A stretch of 64,000 bases of DNA. Source: Alphaproteobacteria bacterium. GTDB lineage: Bacteria > Pseudomonadota > Alphaproteobacteria > GCA-016699305. Below, in pieces: positions 26,186-34,941 of the stretch. The position numbers and the translations under genes are program-made. The notes below the pieces were generated by a model, which saw nothing but the letters and a program-made list of their open reading frames with translations, had not been told where the DNA came from and did no database searches. Location of the stretch: the NCBI GenBank assembly GCA_016699305.1, contig CP064970.1, forward strand, positions 124,001 to 188,000, read 5' to 3'. How positions within the stretch are numbered: the first letter of the stretch is position 1; every line of letters starts with the position of its first letter.

Positions 26186-26512
26186 TTACTCCCGTGTGTC
26201 AGGCGCTGAAATTGTCGATTTGCGCTGGTTTGGATCGTAGTTTTCGTCAATTAACTGGCAGAGCGCTTTAAGGCGTTTTGTTTCCTCTGTCGTGCCCAAG
26301 CGATGGCGCATAAAGCTGCCACGGTAGCGATCTTTCCTTCTGATTGTGCTGTCCCGCGCTTCATCCAGACAGGCTTCGCGCAAGATTTCCTTCTTTTCCT
26401 CCAGCGTTTTCCCTGCCAATCGTTCAGAAAGCGGCAAAGACGGGATTGCCGGGTCTGAGGCACATGCGCTCAGCAGCACGGCAAGAAGGCCGATACAAAA
26501 TACCTTTCTCAT
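26186..26512 (-). CDS. Small lipoprotein in metal-efflux operon
   Basis: 108 residues with signal peptide and lipobox LSAC (C17). Its start overlaps the end of the czcA-like gene by 4 nt (26509-26512), so translation is probably coupled. It shares the GKTLEEKK-like motif and Cys spacing with the following lipoprotein. I recognise no Pfam-type family. The C-terminus is polar and probably disordered. Confidence 0.7.
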   Translation of the reverse strand: MRKVFCIGLLAVLLSACASDPAIPSLPLSERLAGKTLEEKKEILREACLDEARDSTIRRKDRYRGSFMRHRLGTTEETKRLKALCQLIDENYDPNQRKSTISAPDTRE

Positions 26513-29500
26513 AGTTCCTCCTTTTCGGTTACTTCTTCAGCAAGGTGAAAATACTTATAGAGGGCGGGCAGCACCAAAAGTGTCAGGAAGGTCGCCGTCA
26601 TTAGTCCGCCGATTACGACGATAGCGAGCGGCTTTTGCACCTCAGCTCCCGCGCCGTGGGAATACGCCATAGGCACATAGCCGAGCGATGGAACGACGGT
26701 CGCCATAATCATGGCGCGCAACCGATTCAGCGTGCCTTTGCGAACGGCTTCTTCTTCCGGCATTCCTTCCTGCACCAGTTGATTGATGCTGTTGACCATG
26801 ACCAGCCCGTTCAAGACCGAGATGCCGGAGAGCGCGATAAAACCAACGCCAGCCGATATCGAAAAAGGCATCCCGATCAAGAGCAGCGTGAAAATGCCCC
26901 CGATTACAGATAAAGGGATGCCGCTGAAAACAAGCAAGGACTGTCGTACCGAATTCAGCGCGGTAAACAGCAGCAAGAAGATAAAGAAGAAACAGGCCGG
27001 AACGACGATCAGCAGACGTTCGCTGGCTTCCTTAAGGTTCTTAAATTGTCCGCCCCACTCAACCCAATAGCCTGCGGGCAATTTGACTTGTGCTCCGATT
27101 TTGGCTTGCGCCTCGGCTACAAACGACCCCATATCGCGTCCGCGTATGTTCGCCTGCACGACCATGCGGCGCTTACCGTTATCGCGGCTGATTTGGTTGG
27201 GGCCGTCCGTGATCTTAAGGCTGGCGACTTCCTTCAGCGGCAAATAACGCGGACGAACATGGGGGATGCCTTCCTTTTCATCTGCGGTTTCGCTTTCTTC
27301 CGGCAACAGAATCGGCAGGTTTTCGATGGTCGCCATATTGCCGCGAAGGCTATCAGGCAGACGAACCATGATATCGAAACGTCGATCCCCTTCAAAAACA
27401 AGTCCGGCTTCGCGCCCGCCGACCGCAATCGCAATGACGTCGAGCACATCGCTGACATTAAGGCTATAGCGTGCGATAGCGGCTCTATCGAGCACAATTT
27501 CCAAGAAAGGCAATCCCTCGGTTTGCTCCATTTTAACGTCGGCTGCGCCGTCCACACTTTGCAGAACACGCATCATCTCGCTTGCCGTTTTGCTCATAAC
27601 CGAGAAATCATCACCAAAGATTTTCACAGCGACGTCGCCGCGCACCCCCGCGACAAGTTCATTGAAACGCATTTGAATGGGCTGCGTGAACTCATAGTTA
27701 TTGCCCGGAATTTTACTCACGGCCTCTTCGATGCGTTTGATGAGTTCCGCTTTAGACAGCTTAGGATCGGGCCAGTCTTTGTTGTCCTTTAAGATGATAA
27801 AGGTATCCGTCGCATTTGGCGGCATGGGGTCGGCGGCCATCTCCGCCGATCCCGTTTTGCTGTACAAGAAAGCGACTTCCTTGAACTTGCTAACCGCTTT
27901 TTCAACTTCGAACTGCATTGTTTGCGACTGCGAAAGCGACGTGCTTGGAATGCGCAGCGCCTGCATGGCGATGTCTTTTTCATCAAGCGTCGGGATGAAT
28001 TCCCGCCCAAGAAAACTGAATGTGATGAGTGATAGAGCGAACAAGCCCGTGACAATGCCGGTCGTCAAGAGAGGCCGCTTTAAGGCTCTTTCCAGCCAAG
28101 GAAGATAAAGACCCTTGGCCTTTTCCACGATAACTCCTTCGCCTTCTTTCACTTTGCCCGTCACAAAGAGAGCTATCATCGCCGGAACGAAAGTGATCGA
28201 GAGCACAAAAGCGAAAACCAAGGCAAGAATGACGGTCACAGCCATCGGCTCGAACATCTTACCTTCAATGCCGGTAAAGGTAAGCATGGGGACGTAGGCC
28301 ATGATGATGATGGCTTGGCCGAAGACGATGGGCTGGATTATTTCCGTTCCGGCCAACCTCACTTCGTGCAGTCTTTCTTTGAGCGTAAGAACGTGGCCTT
28401 TTTCGTTTTGCGCGCGCCCCAGTCGATGCAGACAGTTTTCTGTCAAGATAATAGCGCCATCGACAATGAGGCCGAAGTCGAGCGCGCCCAAGCTCATAAG
28501 ATTTGCGCTAACGCCGAGTTTCGTCATGCCGATAAAGGTCATCAGCATGGTGATCGGGATAACAAGCGCCGTAATCACGGCTGCCCGTATGTTGCCGAGC
28601 ATCAAGAACAGCACAACGATAACAAGCAAAGCGCCTTCGGTTAGGTTTTTTTGAACTGTTGAAACGGTGCGATTGACAAGGTTGGTTCGATTAAGAACTG
28701 GTTTGGCTTCTATATCAGGCGGAAGCGATTTTCCTATCTCCTTCAGTTTCGTATCCACCGCTTCCGAAACCGTTCTGCCATTCGCGCCGATGAGCATAAG
28801 TGCTGTACCCACAACAACTTCCCGACCGTTTTCGGAAGCCGAACCTGTGCGTAATTCCTTGCCGATGCCGATTTCAGCAATTTCTTTCAGATAAATGGGA
28901 ACGCCCCGTCTTGTAGCCACGACGATATTGCCGATATCCTTTTCGGAATTGATACGCCCGTCCGAGCGCACCACATAGGACTCGCCGTTTTTCTCGATGT
29001 AGCCCGCACCTACACTTTTGTTGTTCTTTTCCAACGCTTCAACGATATCTTTGAAGCCCAAGTCCAACGCCACCAGCTTTTCAGGATAGGGCTGGACATG
29101 GTACTGGCGCACATAGCCGCCGATGCCGTCTACGCCCGCCACGCCCGAAACGGCCTTAAGCTGAGGGCGAATAATCCAGTCTTCAACAGTGCGCAAATAC
29201 GACGCCAGCTCGACATCTCCCTTGAGCTTCTGCCCTTCAGGCGTCAAATAGCTACCCTCGCTTTGCCATCCCGGTTGCCCGTTCTTGGCTTCCGCGCCTT
29301 TGCCGTTAGGGTGCAGGTAGCTCACTGTCCACATATATATTTCGCCAAGCCCCGTCGAGATCGCGCCCATGCGCGGTTCGGCTTCGGCAGGCAAATTTTC
29401 CTTGGCCTCTTGCAGGCGTTCGTTGACCTGTGCGCGCGCGAAATAAATATCGACATCGTCACGAAATACAGCCGTCACTTGGCTGAAGCCGTTGCGTGAA

Positions 29501-29754
29501 AGCGAGCGCGTACTGTCAAGTCCGGGAATGCCCGACAAGGCCGTTTCGACTGGAAATGTTACCTGCTTTTCGACTTCCGCCGGTGAAAGGGCAGGCGCTG
29601 TCGTGTTGATTTGAACCTGCACGTTCGTGATGTCAGGCACCGCATCGATTGGCAGGTTTTGCAGGGAATAAATCCCAAATGCCGCAACAGCGACAGTCAG
29701 CAACCCAACGAGATAACGATGGTGGAGAGAAAAGCCTAAGATTCGTGCAATCAT
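26509..29754 (-). CDS. czcA: CzcA-type heavy-metal RND efflux pump
   Basis: 1081 residues from ATG at the complement of 29752-29754; an upstream in-frame extension to 29868 overlaps the adaptor gene and is rejected. Twelve membrane helices and two large periplasmic loops are typical. TM4 carries LDFGLIVDGAIILTEN, the charged DFG...DGA...EN pattern of the Zn/Co/Cd-type HME-RND pumps rather than the Cu/Ag type. It works with CzcB and CzcC to export metal from the periplasm by proton exchange. It starts 5 nt after the adaptor stop. Confidence 0.93.
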   Translation of the reverse strand: MIARILGFSLHHRYLVGLLTVAVAAFGIYSLQNLPIDAVPDITNVQVQINTTAPALSPAEVEKQVTFPVETALSGIPGLDSTRSLSRNGFSQVTAVFRDDVDIYFARAQVNERLQEAKENLPAEAEPRMGAISTGLGEIYMWTVSYLHPNGKGAEAKNGQPGWQSEGSYLTPEGQKLKGDVELASYLRTVEDWIIRPQLKAVSGVAGVDGIGGYVRQYHVQPYPEKLVALDLGFKDIVEALEKNNKSVGAGYIEKNGESYVVRSDGRINSEKDIGNIVVATRRGVPIYLKEIAEIGIGKELRTGSASENGREVVVGTALMLIGANGRTVSEAVDTKLKEIGKSLPPDIEAKPVLNRTNLVNRTVSTVQKNLTEGALLVIVVLFLMLGNIRAAVITALVIPITMLMTFIGMTKLGVSANLMSLGALDFGLIVDGAIILTENCLHRLGRAQNEKGHVLTLKERLHEVRLAGTEIIQPIVFGQAIIIMAYVPMLTFTGIEGKMFEPMAVTVILALVFAFVLSITFVPAMIALFVTGKVKEGEGVIVEKAKGLYLPWLERALKRPLLTTGIVTGLFALSLITFSFLGREFIPTLDEKDIAMQALRIPSTSLSQSQTMQFEVEKAVSKFKEVAFLYSKTGSAEMAADPMPPNATDTFIILKDNKDWPDPKLSKAELIKRIEEAVSKIPGNNYEFTQPIQMRFNELVAGVRGDVAVKIFGDDFSVMSKTASEMMRVLQSVDGAADVKMEQTEGLPFLEIVLDRAAIARYSLNVSDVLDVIAIAVGGREAGLVFEGDRRFDIMVRLPDSLRGNMATIENLPILLPEESETADEKEGIPHVRPRYLPLKEVASLKITDGPNQISRDNGKRRMVVQANIRGRDMGSFVAEAQAKIGAQVKLPAGYWVEWGGQFKNLKEASERLLIVVPACFFFIFLLLFTALNSVRQSLLVFSGIPLSVIGGIFTLLLIGMPFSISAGVGFIALSGISVLNGLVMVNSINQLVQEGMPEEEAVRKGTLNRLRAMIMATVVPSLGYVPMAYSHGAGAEVQKPLAIVVIGGLMTATFLTLLVLPALYKYFHLAEEVTEKEEL

Positions 29755-29759
29755 TGTTT

Positions 29760-30701
29760 TTAATCCTCTTCTTTCGCCCCGGCTTTGCCGATATCTGCCT
29801 TGATAAGAAAACTGTTTTCGGTCACATAAGACTCGCCGGATTGCAGTCCATCCAATATTTCCGTCCACTGATTATCGCTGATGCCCGTCTTGATTGGGCG
29901 CATGACATAACGGTCTCCCATTTGCGCAAACACCGCCGTGTTGTTTTCCATGCGTTGGATTGCTGAAGTTTTCACGGCAACCAGCACTTCTTTTGCGTTC
30001 ACTTCAACATCGCCGCGCACCGTCATGCCGGAATGCCAAAGGCCATCGGGATTAGGTAGCGTCACGCGCGCGACAATGGTCTGGCTCGATGCTTCGGCAA
30101 TAGGCGACATGGTGGCAATTTGCGCTTTGCCTGTGTGCTCGCCCTCAAAACTCGTTACATGCACCATCTGGCCACGTTTGATCTGGTCAATATCGCGCGG
30201 GAAGATATGAAACTCAGCCCAAACATCGGAGACATTGGCAATAGTAAACAGCGGCTGTTCTCCCGCCACATCGCCAATATTCGTATTGCGCGCCAGAATA
30301 ACCCCGCCTATAGGTGCTTTAACGGGATAAACCTGAAGGCTGTCGTTGCTTTCCACAAGTGCCAGCACATCGCCCATCTGAACGCTCTCGCCTTGACCTT
30401 TCTTGACCTCACGCACGATTCCGGGGAATCTGGCTTTTACCTGTGCCGTTGTGTTCTGGTTAAGCGTAATGCGGCCAGTTAGCGTAATGGTCTCACGCAC
30501 AGTTGCGCTGCCGACTGTTTCAGTCCTGACACCCGCCGCTTCAGCGACATCCTTTGCAATCTGAGTGCTGTCCGCAGGCGCGGCTTCCGCCTCTTTTTGA
30601 ACTGAAGCATCGGCTTCTTTGTCGCGGCTGCTCCAGTAAAGACCGCCGCTAAGGAGAAGGCCGGTAAGTGCCAACAAAAGAACTGGTTTATTCTTGATCA
30701 T
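29760..30701 (-). CDS. czcB: CzcB-type RND membrane-fusion adaptor
   Basis: 313 residues: N-terminal signal-anchor (PVLLLALTGLLLSGG), lipoyl/hairpin part (VLALVESNDSLQVY, PVKAPIGGVILARNTNIGDV) and beta-barrel/membrane-proximal C-terminus. It connects pump and outer-membrane channel. It is shorter than classical CzcB (over 500 residues) and lacks an N-terminal His-rich metal-binding domain. It overlaps the czcC-like gene by 14 nt. Confidence 0.9.
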   Translation of the reverse strand: MIKNKPVLLLALTGLLLSGGLYWSSRDKEADASVQKEAEAAPADSTQIAKDVAEAAGVRTETVGSATVRETITLTGRITLNQNTTAQVKARFPGIVREVKKGQGESVQMGDVLALVESNDSLQVYPVKAPIGGVILARNTNIGDVAGEQPLFTIANVSDVWAEFHIFPRDIDQIKRGQMVHVTSFEGEHTGKAQIATMSPIAEASSQTIVARVTLPNPDGLWHSGMTVRGDVEVNAKEVLVAVKTSAIQRMENNTAVFAQMGDRYVMRPIKTGISDNQWTEILDGLQSGESYVTENSFLIKADIGKAGAKEED

Positions 30702-32058
30702 GGGGTTCCTCTAATGCGTTTTTTGTGGGGAGATGTGTTGCAGTCAGGCGTTCCACATTCGAACGTTGGATGTGGAATTCTTTCAGCGCTTCGATGTATT
30801 GCAACCGCGCGTCGGCCAACGTGCGCTGGGCATCCAACACTTCCAGATATCCAAATTTTCCCGCCTGATAGCCTTGGCGCGAAAGATCAAACGCATGCTC
30901 GGCTTCAGGCAAAATTACGTCTTTCAGTGTCGTCGCTTGGACATATGCCGTTTTCTGGGCTTGCAGGTTTTTTGTAAGCTCCGAGTTGAGCGCCAACTCG
31001 CTAACTCTTTGATCGACCGATGCCTTCGTTACCTCGGCCCGAGCCTTGGTGATGTTGCCCCGATTACCGTTCAGGACGGGAATTGGAATGGAAATCCCCA
31101 CAAGAAAGGCCCTGTTGTTGCTCTCACGGAAATCACGCACGCCCGCATTGATGCGTGGGTCGGGTATCGCATTGGCTCTTTCTAACTCAAAGGCCGCTTC
31201 GCTTTTTGCAACCGCTGACTTCCAACGAGTGACATCAGGATTGCGTTCAAGCATTTCCTTGACAGCAGCCATCGTTGCTGGGGAAGAGATCGTGTAAAAT
31301 CCGCTCGTATCGAGTTTGGCGACAGCGCCGCTATCATCCACGCCTATCAGGTTGGCCAAGACCTTGAGGGCAGCATCATGGTCACGCTCCGCTTTCTCCA
31401 AAGCGATGCGGCTGGTCGCCAGCGCCACGTTCGCCTTGCTTTTTTGTATCAGTGGCTCCCGTGCCGCTTCAACGCGACGCGAAACGGATTGCAAAACATC
31501 GTTGGCAAGGACTTGTTGTTCCCGCGCTTGCCGCACTTCTTCGGATGTCGCCACGGCTTCTACAAAAGCCTGCGTAACGTCTTGGATCAAATCGAGCTTC
31601 GCCGCCTGATGATCATAATTGGCAAGATCGACTCCGCGCTTGGCCATCTCAATACGGGCATCGCGTTTTCCGCCGATTTCCACCAACTGCGACACGCCAT
31701 AGGTCACTTCGGCGGAATCAAACCCTTTATACTGGCCTTTCCCGGCAATATTTTCGGCGGCCACTTCCAATTCGGGATTTTGCCAGACTCCGGCTTGACG
31801 AAGCTCGCCTTGGCTGGATTGGCGCGCCGCATCGGACGATCTTATCTTCGGCGACTGTGTTAAGGCTCGCGCAATGGCGGCCTCAAGCGTCAATCCGCCT
31901 TCGGATTTTGGGTGAGTTAGCGCGTCAGGTGTTGTTGACTCTCGCTTGGCCGAACCACGATCCTGATCATCTTGCGTGTATTGCGGGTTGTCTCCAGCAA
32001 AAGCGCTATTGGACACAATCATTGCGCAGACAAGTACTGCGAAAAGTCTTCTCGTCAT
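30688..32058 (-). CDS. czcC: CzcC-type outer-membrane efflux channel (TolC family)
   Basis: 456 residues from ATG at the complement of 32056-32058; ATG at 32070 or a longer start is possible. A cleavable signal peptide (MTRRLFAVLVCAM...SAFA) is followed by two OEP repeats with long coiled coils, including LTLEAAIARALTQSPKI and GYQAGKFGYLEVLDAQRTL. It forms the outer-membrane exit for the Czc pump. It is upstream of and overlaps the adaptor gene. Confidence 0.9.
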   Translation of the reverse strand: MTRRLFAVLVCAMIVSNSAFAGDNPQYTQDDQDRGSAKRESTTPDALTHPKSEGGLTLEAAIARALTQSPKIRSSDAARQSSQGELRQAGVWQNPELEVAAENIAGKGQYKGFDSAEVTYGVSQLVEIGGKRDARIEMAKRGVDLANYDHQAAKLDLIQDVTQAFVEAVATSEEVRQAREQQVLANDVLQSVSRRVEAAREPLIQKSKANVALATSRIALEKAERDHDAALKVLANLIGVDDSGAVAKLDTSGFYTISSPATMAAVKEMLERNPDVTRWKSAVAKSEAAFELERANAIPDPRINAGVRDFRESNNRAFLVGISIPIPVLNGNRGNITKARAEVTKASVDQRVSELALNSELTKNLQAQKTAYVQATTLKDVILPEAEHAFDLSRQGYQAGKFGYLEVLDAQRTLADARLQYIEALKEFHIQRSNVERLTATHLPTKNALEEPHDQE

Positions 32059-32149
32059 TACGAATCTCATTCGTTTGGGAAAAATATGCACACGACACAC
32101 TCGACACCTTCGCAGGTGGGGTGACGTCAAATGCCGGAAACGGCAGAAA

Positions 32150-32476
32150 TTAAACGTGCATAGGGGGCTTTAAGGGGGGGCGCGCACTGAACGAAATCAC
32201 AACACTGTCGGCCATAACAGGCAGTTTACCGGCCTTCTTGGAAATATAGGTAAAGTAACCCGTTGGAAATCGAGATATAACGCTATGTTGGCAGGAACAA
32301 TGTCCGCAGTTCACGTCATTCTGATTTTGAGTGTTCCCGTCCTTCTGGACATCTCCCCTAATCTCACTGACATGAGCCGGAGAAGCAGGAGCAGCAATCA
32401 GACATGCGTCAGCAGCCAAGGCTGGTGAAACAACCAAGCTAAAGAGGATCGCAATCAGCACACCGATTTTCTTCAT
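32150..32476 (-). CDS. Small exported Cys/His-rich protein (CzcI-like)
   Basis: 108 residues with a Sec signal peptide (MKKIGVLIAILFSLVVSPALA) and a mature part carrying CGHCSCQH near residues 57-64, a possible metal-binding cluster. Small exported CGHCxC proteins at the head of czc operons are known as CzcI. It is first in the operon, 91 nt ahead of czcC. Function (modulating metal response in the periplasm) is inferred from position and motif. Confidence 0.65.
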   Translation of the reverse strand: MKKIGVLIAILFSLVVSPALAADACLIAAPASPAHVSEIRGDVQKDGNTQNQNDVNCGHCSCQHSVISRFPTGYFTYISKKAGKLPVMADSVVISFSARPPLKPPMHV

Positions 32477-32488
32477 GTAGGCGGGTCT

Positions 32489-32506
32489 ATCATAAGAATT
32501 TTATGA
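32489..32506 (-). promoter_or_regulatory. Putative operator/promoter of the metal-efflux operon
   Basis: TCATAAGAATTTTATGA at 32490-32506 has perfect 6-bp arms (TCATAA/TTATGA) around 5 bp, and its left arm overlaps a -10-like TATGAT read on the minus strand (complement of 32489-32494), 13 nt from the CzcI-like ATG. No good -35 lies at 17 nt, so an activator may be needed. No metal regulator gene is in the window. Confidence 0.35.
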
Positions 32507-32711
32507 AAGCAAATGATTTTGGAAATTTGAAACAACCATTTGTCAAAACAATTTAAGACGCCTTATTTTCGCCTTTTTCTTCGCGCGAATCCCGAAAGAT
32601 TCGCCTTGTAGTTCAAATCTCACATTCAAGCTGGCCACAGCAACATGAATACCTAGCGGGATAGAAATTGTCGTAAGGGCTTCGTATCCACATTAATGCC
32701 CCGATGCCCCC

Positions 32712-32840
32712 TTATCGCGGCGTGCGACATTTCGCATAGGCCGGAACGATGAAGTCAGGGCGCGAAGCTGGGAGCATAAGGGCAATTTCGGTTTCAATAA
32801 GCAGCAGCACCTTCGTCGCAAACTGATCAACACTCGACAT
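32712..32840 (-). CDS. 42-residue hypothetical protein with strong ribosome site
   Basis: Too short for routine calling: ATG at the complement of 32838-32840, GGAG 7 nt upstream, product starting MSSVDQFATKVLLLIE, ending at TAA (complement of 32712-32714). An ATG 2 codons earlier is possible. It follows the 124-residue gene by 24 nt on the same strand. Function unknown. Confidence 0.45.
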   Translation of the reverse strand: MSSVDQFATKVLLLIETEIALMLPASRPDFIVPAYAKCRTPR

Positions 32841-32864
32841 AGCCATTCTCCGTGAATTGGAAAA

Positions 32865-33239
32865 TTAGCCGAGCGTATGGGCGATCAGAGAGGATGCCTT
32901 TTGATCACCATAGTAATCCCCAAGCATTTGACGCCGATCTTCGGCGTCGATTTCGGCACCGAGAGATCTGACTTCAGACCAGCATACGGTTTCTTTCTCC
33001 CCGCTTTTGAGAACATCGTCGGGAGATACCGGAACATACTGAGCTTTTAATGCCGTTGGATCACGAGTTTCGTTGTGCCAGTAGATAACTCTCTGGCGAT
33101 CAGGGGTGATGTAGACTTGCCCCATAAGATCATCTGGGCGCACAGGAGGTTTTCCATCCACTGTTACATCGTGGAAGTGCTGCGCTCGCTCTTGGGCGCT
33201 TAATGAACGCGAGGGCTTGGACACTCTTAAAAACTCCAC
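32865..33239 (-). CDS. Hypothetical cargo protein, 124 residues
   Basis: GTG start (complement of 33237-33239), preceded by GGGAAG. The product is soluble with no signal peptide or membrane helix; visible segments are VYITPDRQRVIYWHNETRD and GDYYGDQKASSL. I recognise no family. A 25-codon open frame (33227-33304) with a much stronger ribosome site overlaps its start by 13 nt, so this may be a coupled gene or the frameshifted remainder of a longer one. It lies in the unknown-gene block between integrase and metal operon. Confidence 0.55.
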   Translation of the reverse strand: MEFLRVSKPSRSLSAQERAQHFHDVTVDGKPPVRPDDLMGQVYITPDRQRVIYWHNETRDPTALKAQYVPVSPDDVLKSGEKETVCWSEVRSLGAEIDAEDRRQMLGDYYGDQKASSLIAHTLG

Positions 33240-33304
33240 ATCTTCCCAAAATTTAGCGTAGGGATAAAATCACAAGTGCGCATTAGCGCGACTGATCCAA
33301 CCAT
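33227..33304 (-). other. 25-codon leader frame, homologous to the start of the 34774 gene
   Basis: ATG at the complement of 33302-33304 has GGAGGAAGTT immediately upstream. The product starts MVGSVAL, close to MLGSVAL of the gene at 34774, and both share a 20-nt identical upstream element. It ends by TAA 13 nt inside the next gene. This is either an upstream leader peptide or the 5' remnant of a frameshifted paralogue. Confidence 0.5.
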
Positions 33305-33320
33305 AACTTCCTCCCATCGT

Positions 33321-33340
33321 TTTCTCAAATAGTTTCAGAA
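33321..33340 (-). repeat. Leader repeat, copy 1 of 2
   Basis: TTTCTCAAATAGTTTCAGAA is identical to 34791-34810. Each copy lies just upstream (minus strand) of a ribosome site and a start encoding M(V/L)GSVAL, so a promoter/leader with gene start has been duplicated. Confidence 0.8.
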
Positions 33341-33356
33341 TTACCCAGAGGGTCTG

Positions 33357-34259
33357 CTAAATTTTGTAGGCTTTTTTACCGACATGCGCCGGAAAGGAAA
33401 CCACGGTCGGGCAAAGCGGACGAACCTCCGTGAGCATATTTTTCAGGGCGTCATTGCAGATCAATCCCGCATAATTCGAGAAGATTTCTTCGCGCTTTTC
33501 TTCCCGTTTATGCTCCCATTTTTTCGAGAGAGGCACAACTCTGGATGCCATCAACTTTCTCTCACCGTTCAAGAAATACTGCCGTTGATGGAAATCACGC
33601 CTTGTGTCCTCGTTATCGTTTGCTTCCATCCGGCCTTTCGACAAAAGAAGCTCAGCCCAGCAAATAACCTGAAAAGCTTCGTCTTTGCTGATTGCATAGA
33701 AATCATGCACCATTTTGCGCGGCAGTTCATTGACGGCGACAATCTTATCGTTGTTAACAAGCGCAGGCATCTCATAGTGATAAAAAATACGTTTGTGGTC
33801 GGCCCCGCAAACTGCAGTAGCGCCATATCCAAAAGCAGACTTGATATAAGAGCGGGAAACCCGCGACATCACATAGTCGCCACCCGCCTTAATTACATTT
33901 GGATCCGTCACGCCTTGTGACAGGAAGTATTCCTTTATGCCTACGTAGAGCTTGTTTTCAATAAAGAGAAACTTGCCAATTGGAGACCCGTCCAACCAAA
34001 CTACGGGGATTCCTTGGCGCAGCAATTCCTGAACCATTTGATCGGTTCGTTTCAGGTTATCTATTCTCGGAGCATACGGTATAAATAGATCTTTTTCTGG
34101 TGAAACGATAACATCTGGGCCTGTGTATGAAAGGCTATATCCTTTGTGATCAAAGGCCAAAACACCGCCATGCCGAGCGGTAATTTCGCATCGAGCAATA
34201 CGCCAAGCCTGTTCAGGGGACTTTCCTGAGAAAATATTGGATGGTGATGGAGTAGACAT
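33357..34259 (-). CDS. Hypothetical cargo protein, 300 residues
   Basis: ATG at the complement of 34257-34259 with AGGGA upstream. It has no signal peptide or membrane helix; there are scattered aromatic residues and a basic, charged C-terminal third (KKWEHKREEKREEIF). Segments such as GIPVVWLDGSPIGKFLFIEN do not recall a known family. It starts 11 nt after the 34271 gene stop, so the two form an operon. Function unknown; accessory cargo by location. Confidence 0.6.
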   Translation of the reverse strand: MSTPSPSNIFSGKSPEQAWRIARCEITARHGGVLAFDHKGYSLSYTGPDVIVSPEKDLFIPYAPRIDNLKRTDQMVQELLRQGIPVVWLDGSPIGKFLFIENKLYVGIKEYFLSQGVTDPNVIKAGGDYVMSRVSRSYIKSAFGYGATAVCGADHKRIFYHYEMPALVNNDKIVAVNELPRKMVHDFYAISKDEAFQVICWAELLLSKGRMEANDNEDTRRDFHQRQYFLNGERKLMASRVVPLSKKWEHKREEKREEIFSNYAGLICNDALKNMLTEVRPLCPTVVSFPAHVGKKAYKI

Positions 34260-34270
34260 TGGTTCGTCCC

Positions 34271-34774
34271 TTACTGGTCGAACCGCTTGTCCCTTCGCGT
34301 TTTAGGTGGTGTTTTAGGAGAAGATGGGTTTTTATAAACAACTTGATCTTCTGCTGAATAATAACTTCCAACGATGCGTTGCTTGATCGGGCGCATATCC
34401 TTCTGTTTACGGTATTCAACGCCGGTAAGTTGGTCTTTTACGAGTTGATCAATGAGCAGTTTTTCGTCTTCGGGCGAAACTTCAAGATATTGCCCTGTTT
34501 TCGCATCCGTCTCAAAAGAAGCCGGGTATAAATAGCCACGGCGTTTTTCGAGATCCTTCACATAGACGTTAGGAATGGTCGTGATAAAAAGATCGTCACG
34601 AGCAAAATCCTCGCCCATCGTGATGTACATCATTTTTTGGCCAACGCGGTACACCACGGTTTCCTCTCCGAAACCGTTGTCGATCATTTCGACAGGTGTT
34701 TTGCTCGTTGACGGCATTACAAAGGGCATCCAAACCAAAGGCGTTTCATAATTTAAAGCTACGGATCCCAACAT
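34271..34774 (-). CDS. Hypothetical cargo protein, 167 residues
   Basis: ATG at the complement of 34772-34774 with GGAGGGCG at ideal distance; a start 8 codons earlier (34798) lacks this. The product begins MLGSVALNYETPLVW and ends in a basic, Pro/Lys-rich tail (SSPKTPPKTRRDKR). It has no recognised domain. It is first in a two-gene operon and shares its leader with the 33304 frame, evidence of a past duplication of the locus. Confidence 0.6.
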   Translation of the reverse strand: MLGSVALNYETPLVWMPFVMPSTSKTPVEMIDNGFGEETVVYRVGQKMMYITMGEDFARDDLFITTIPNVYVKDLEKRRGYLYPASFETDAKTGQYLEVSPEDEKLLIDQLVKDQLTGVEYRKQKDMRPIKQRIVGSYYSAEDQVVYKNPSSPKTPPKTRRDKRFDQ

Positions 34775-34790
34775 AACGCCCTCCAATGGC

Positions 34791-34810
34791 TTTCTCAAAT
34801 AGTTTCAGAA
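34791..34810 (-). repeat. Leader repeat, copy 2 of 2
   Basis: Identical 20 nt to 33321-33340, 17 nt upstream of the 34774 start. Together with the shared MxGSVAL start it marks a duplicated regulatory leader. Confidence 0.8.
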
Positions 34811-34941
34811 ATATTAACGGGTTAAAATGCCCTGCCGATGAACCCGAACACGAGGGGTATCTTACCAGAAAATGGCAAGCAAAACAATTTCATCAATACT
34901 TTCAACCACATAGTTACTTTTGTGTTAACAGGTTTTGGACG

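Noticed and set aside
32541..32546. TTGACA as -35 of the metal operon
   Set aside because: No -10-like hexamer at 16-18 nt (TCCAAA); the TATGAT is 46 nt away.
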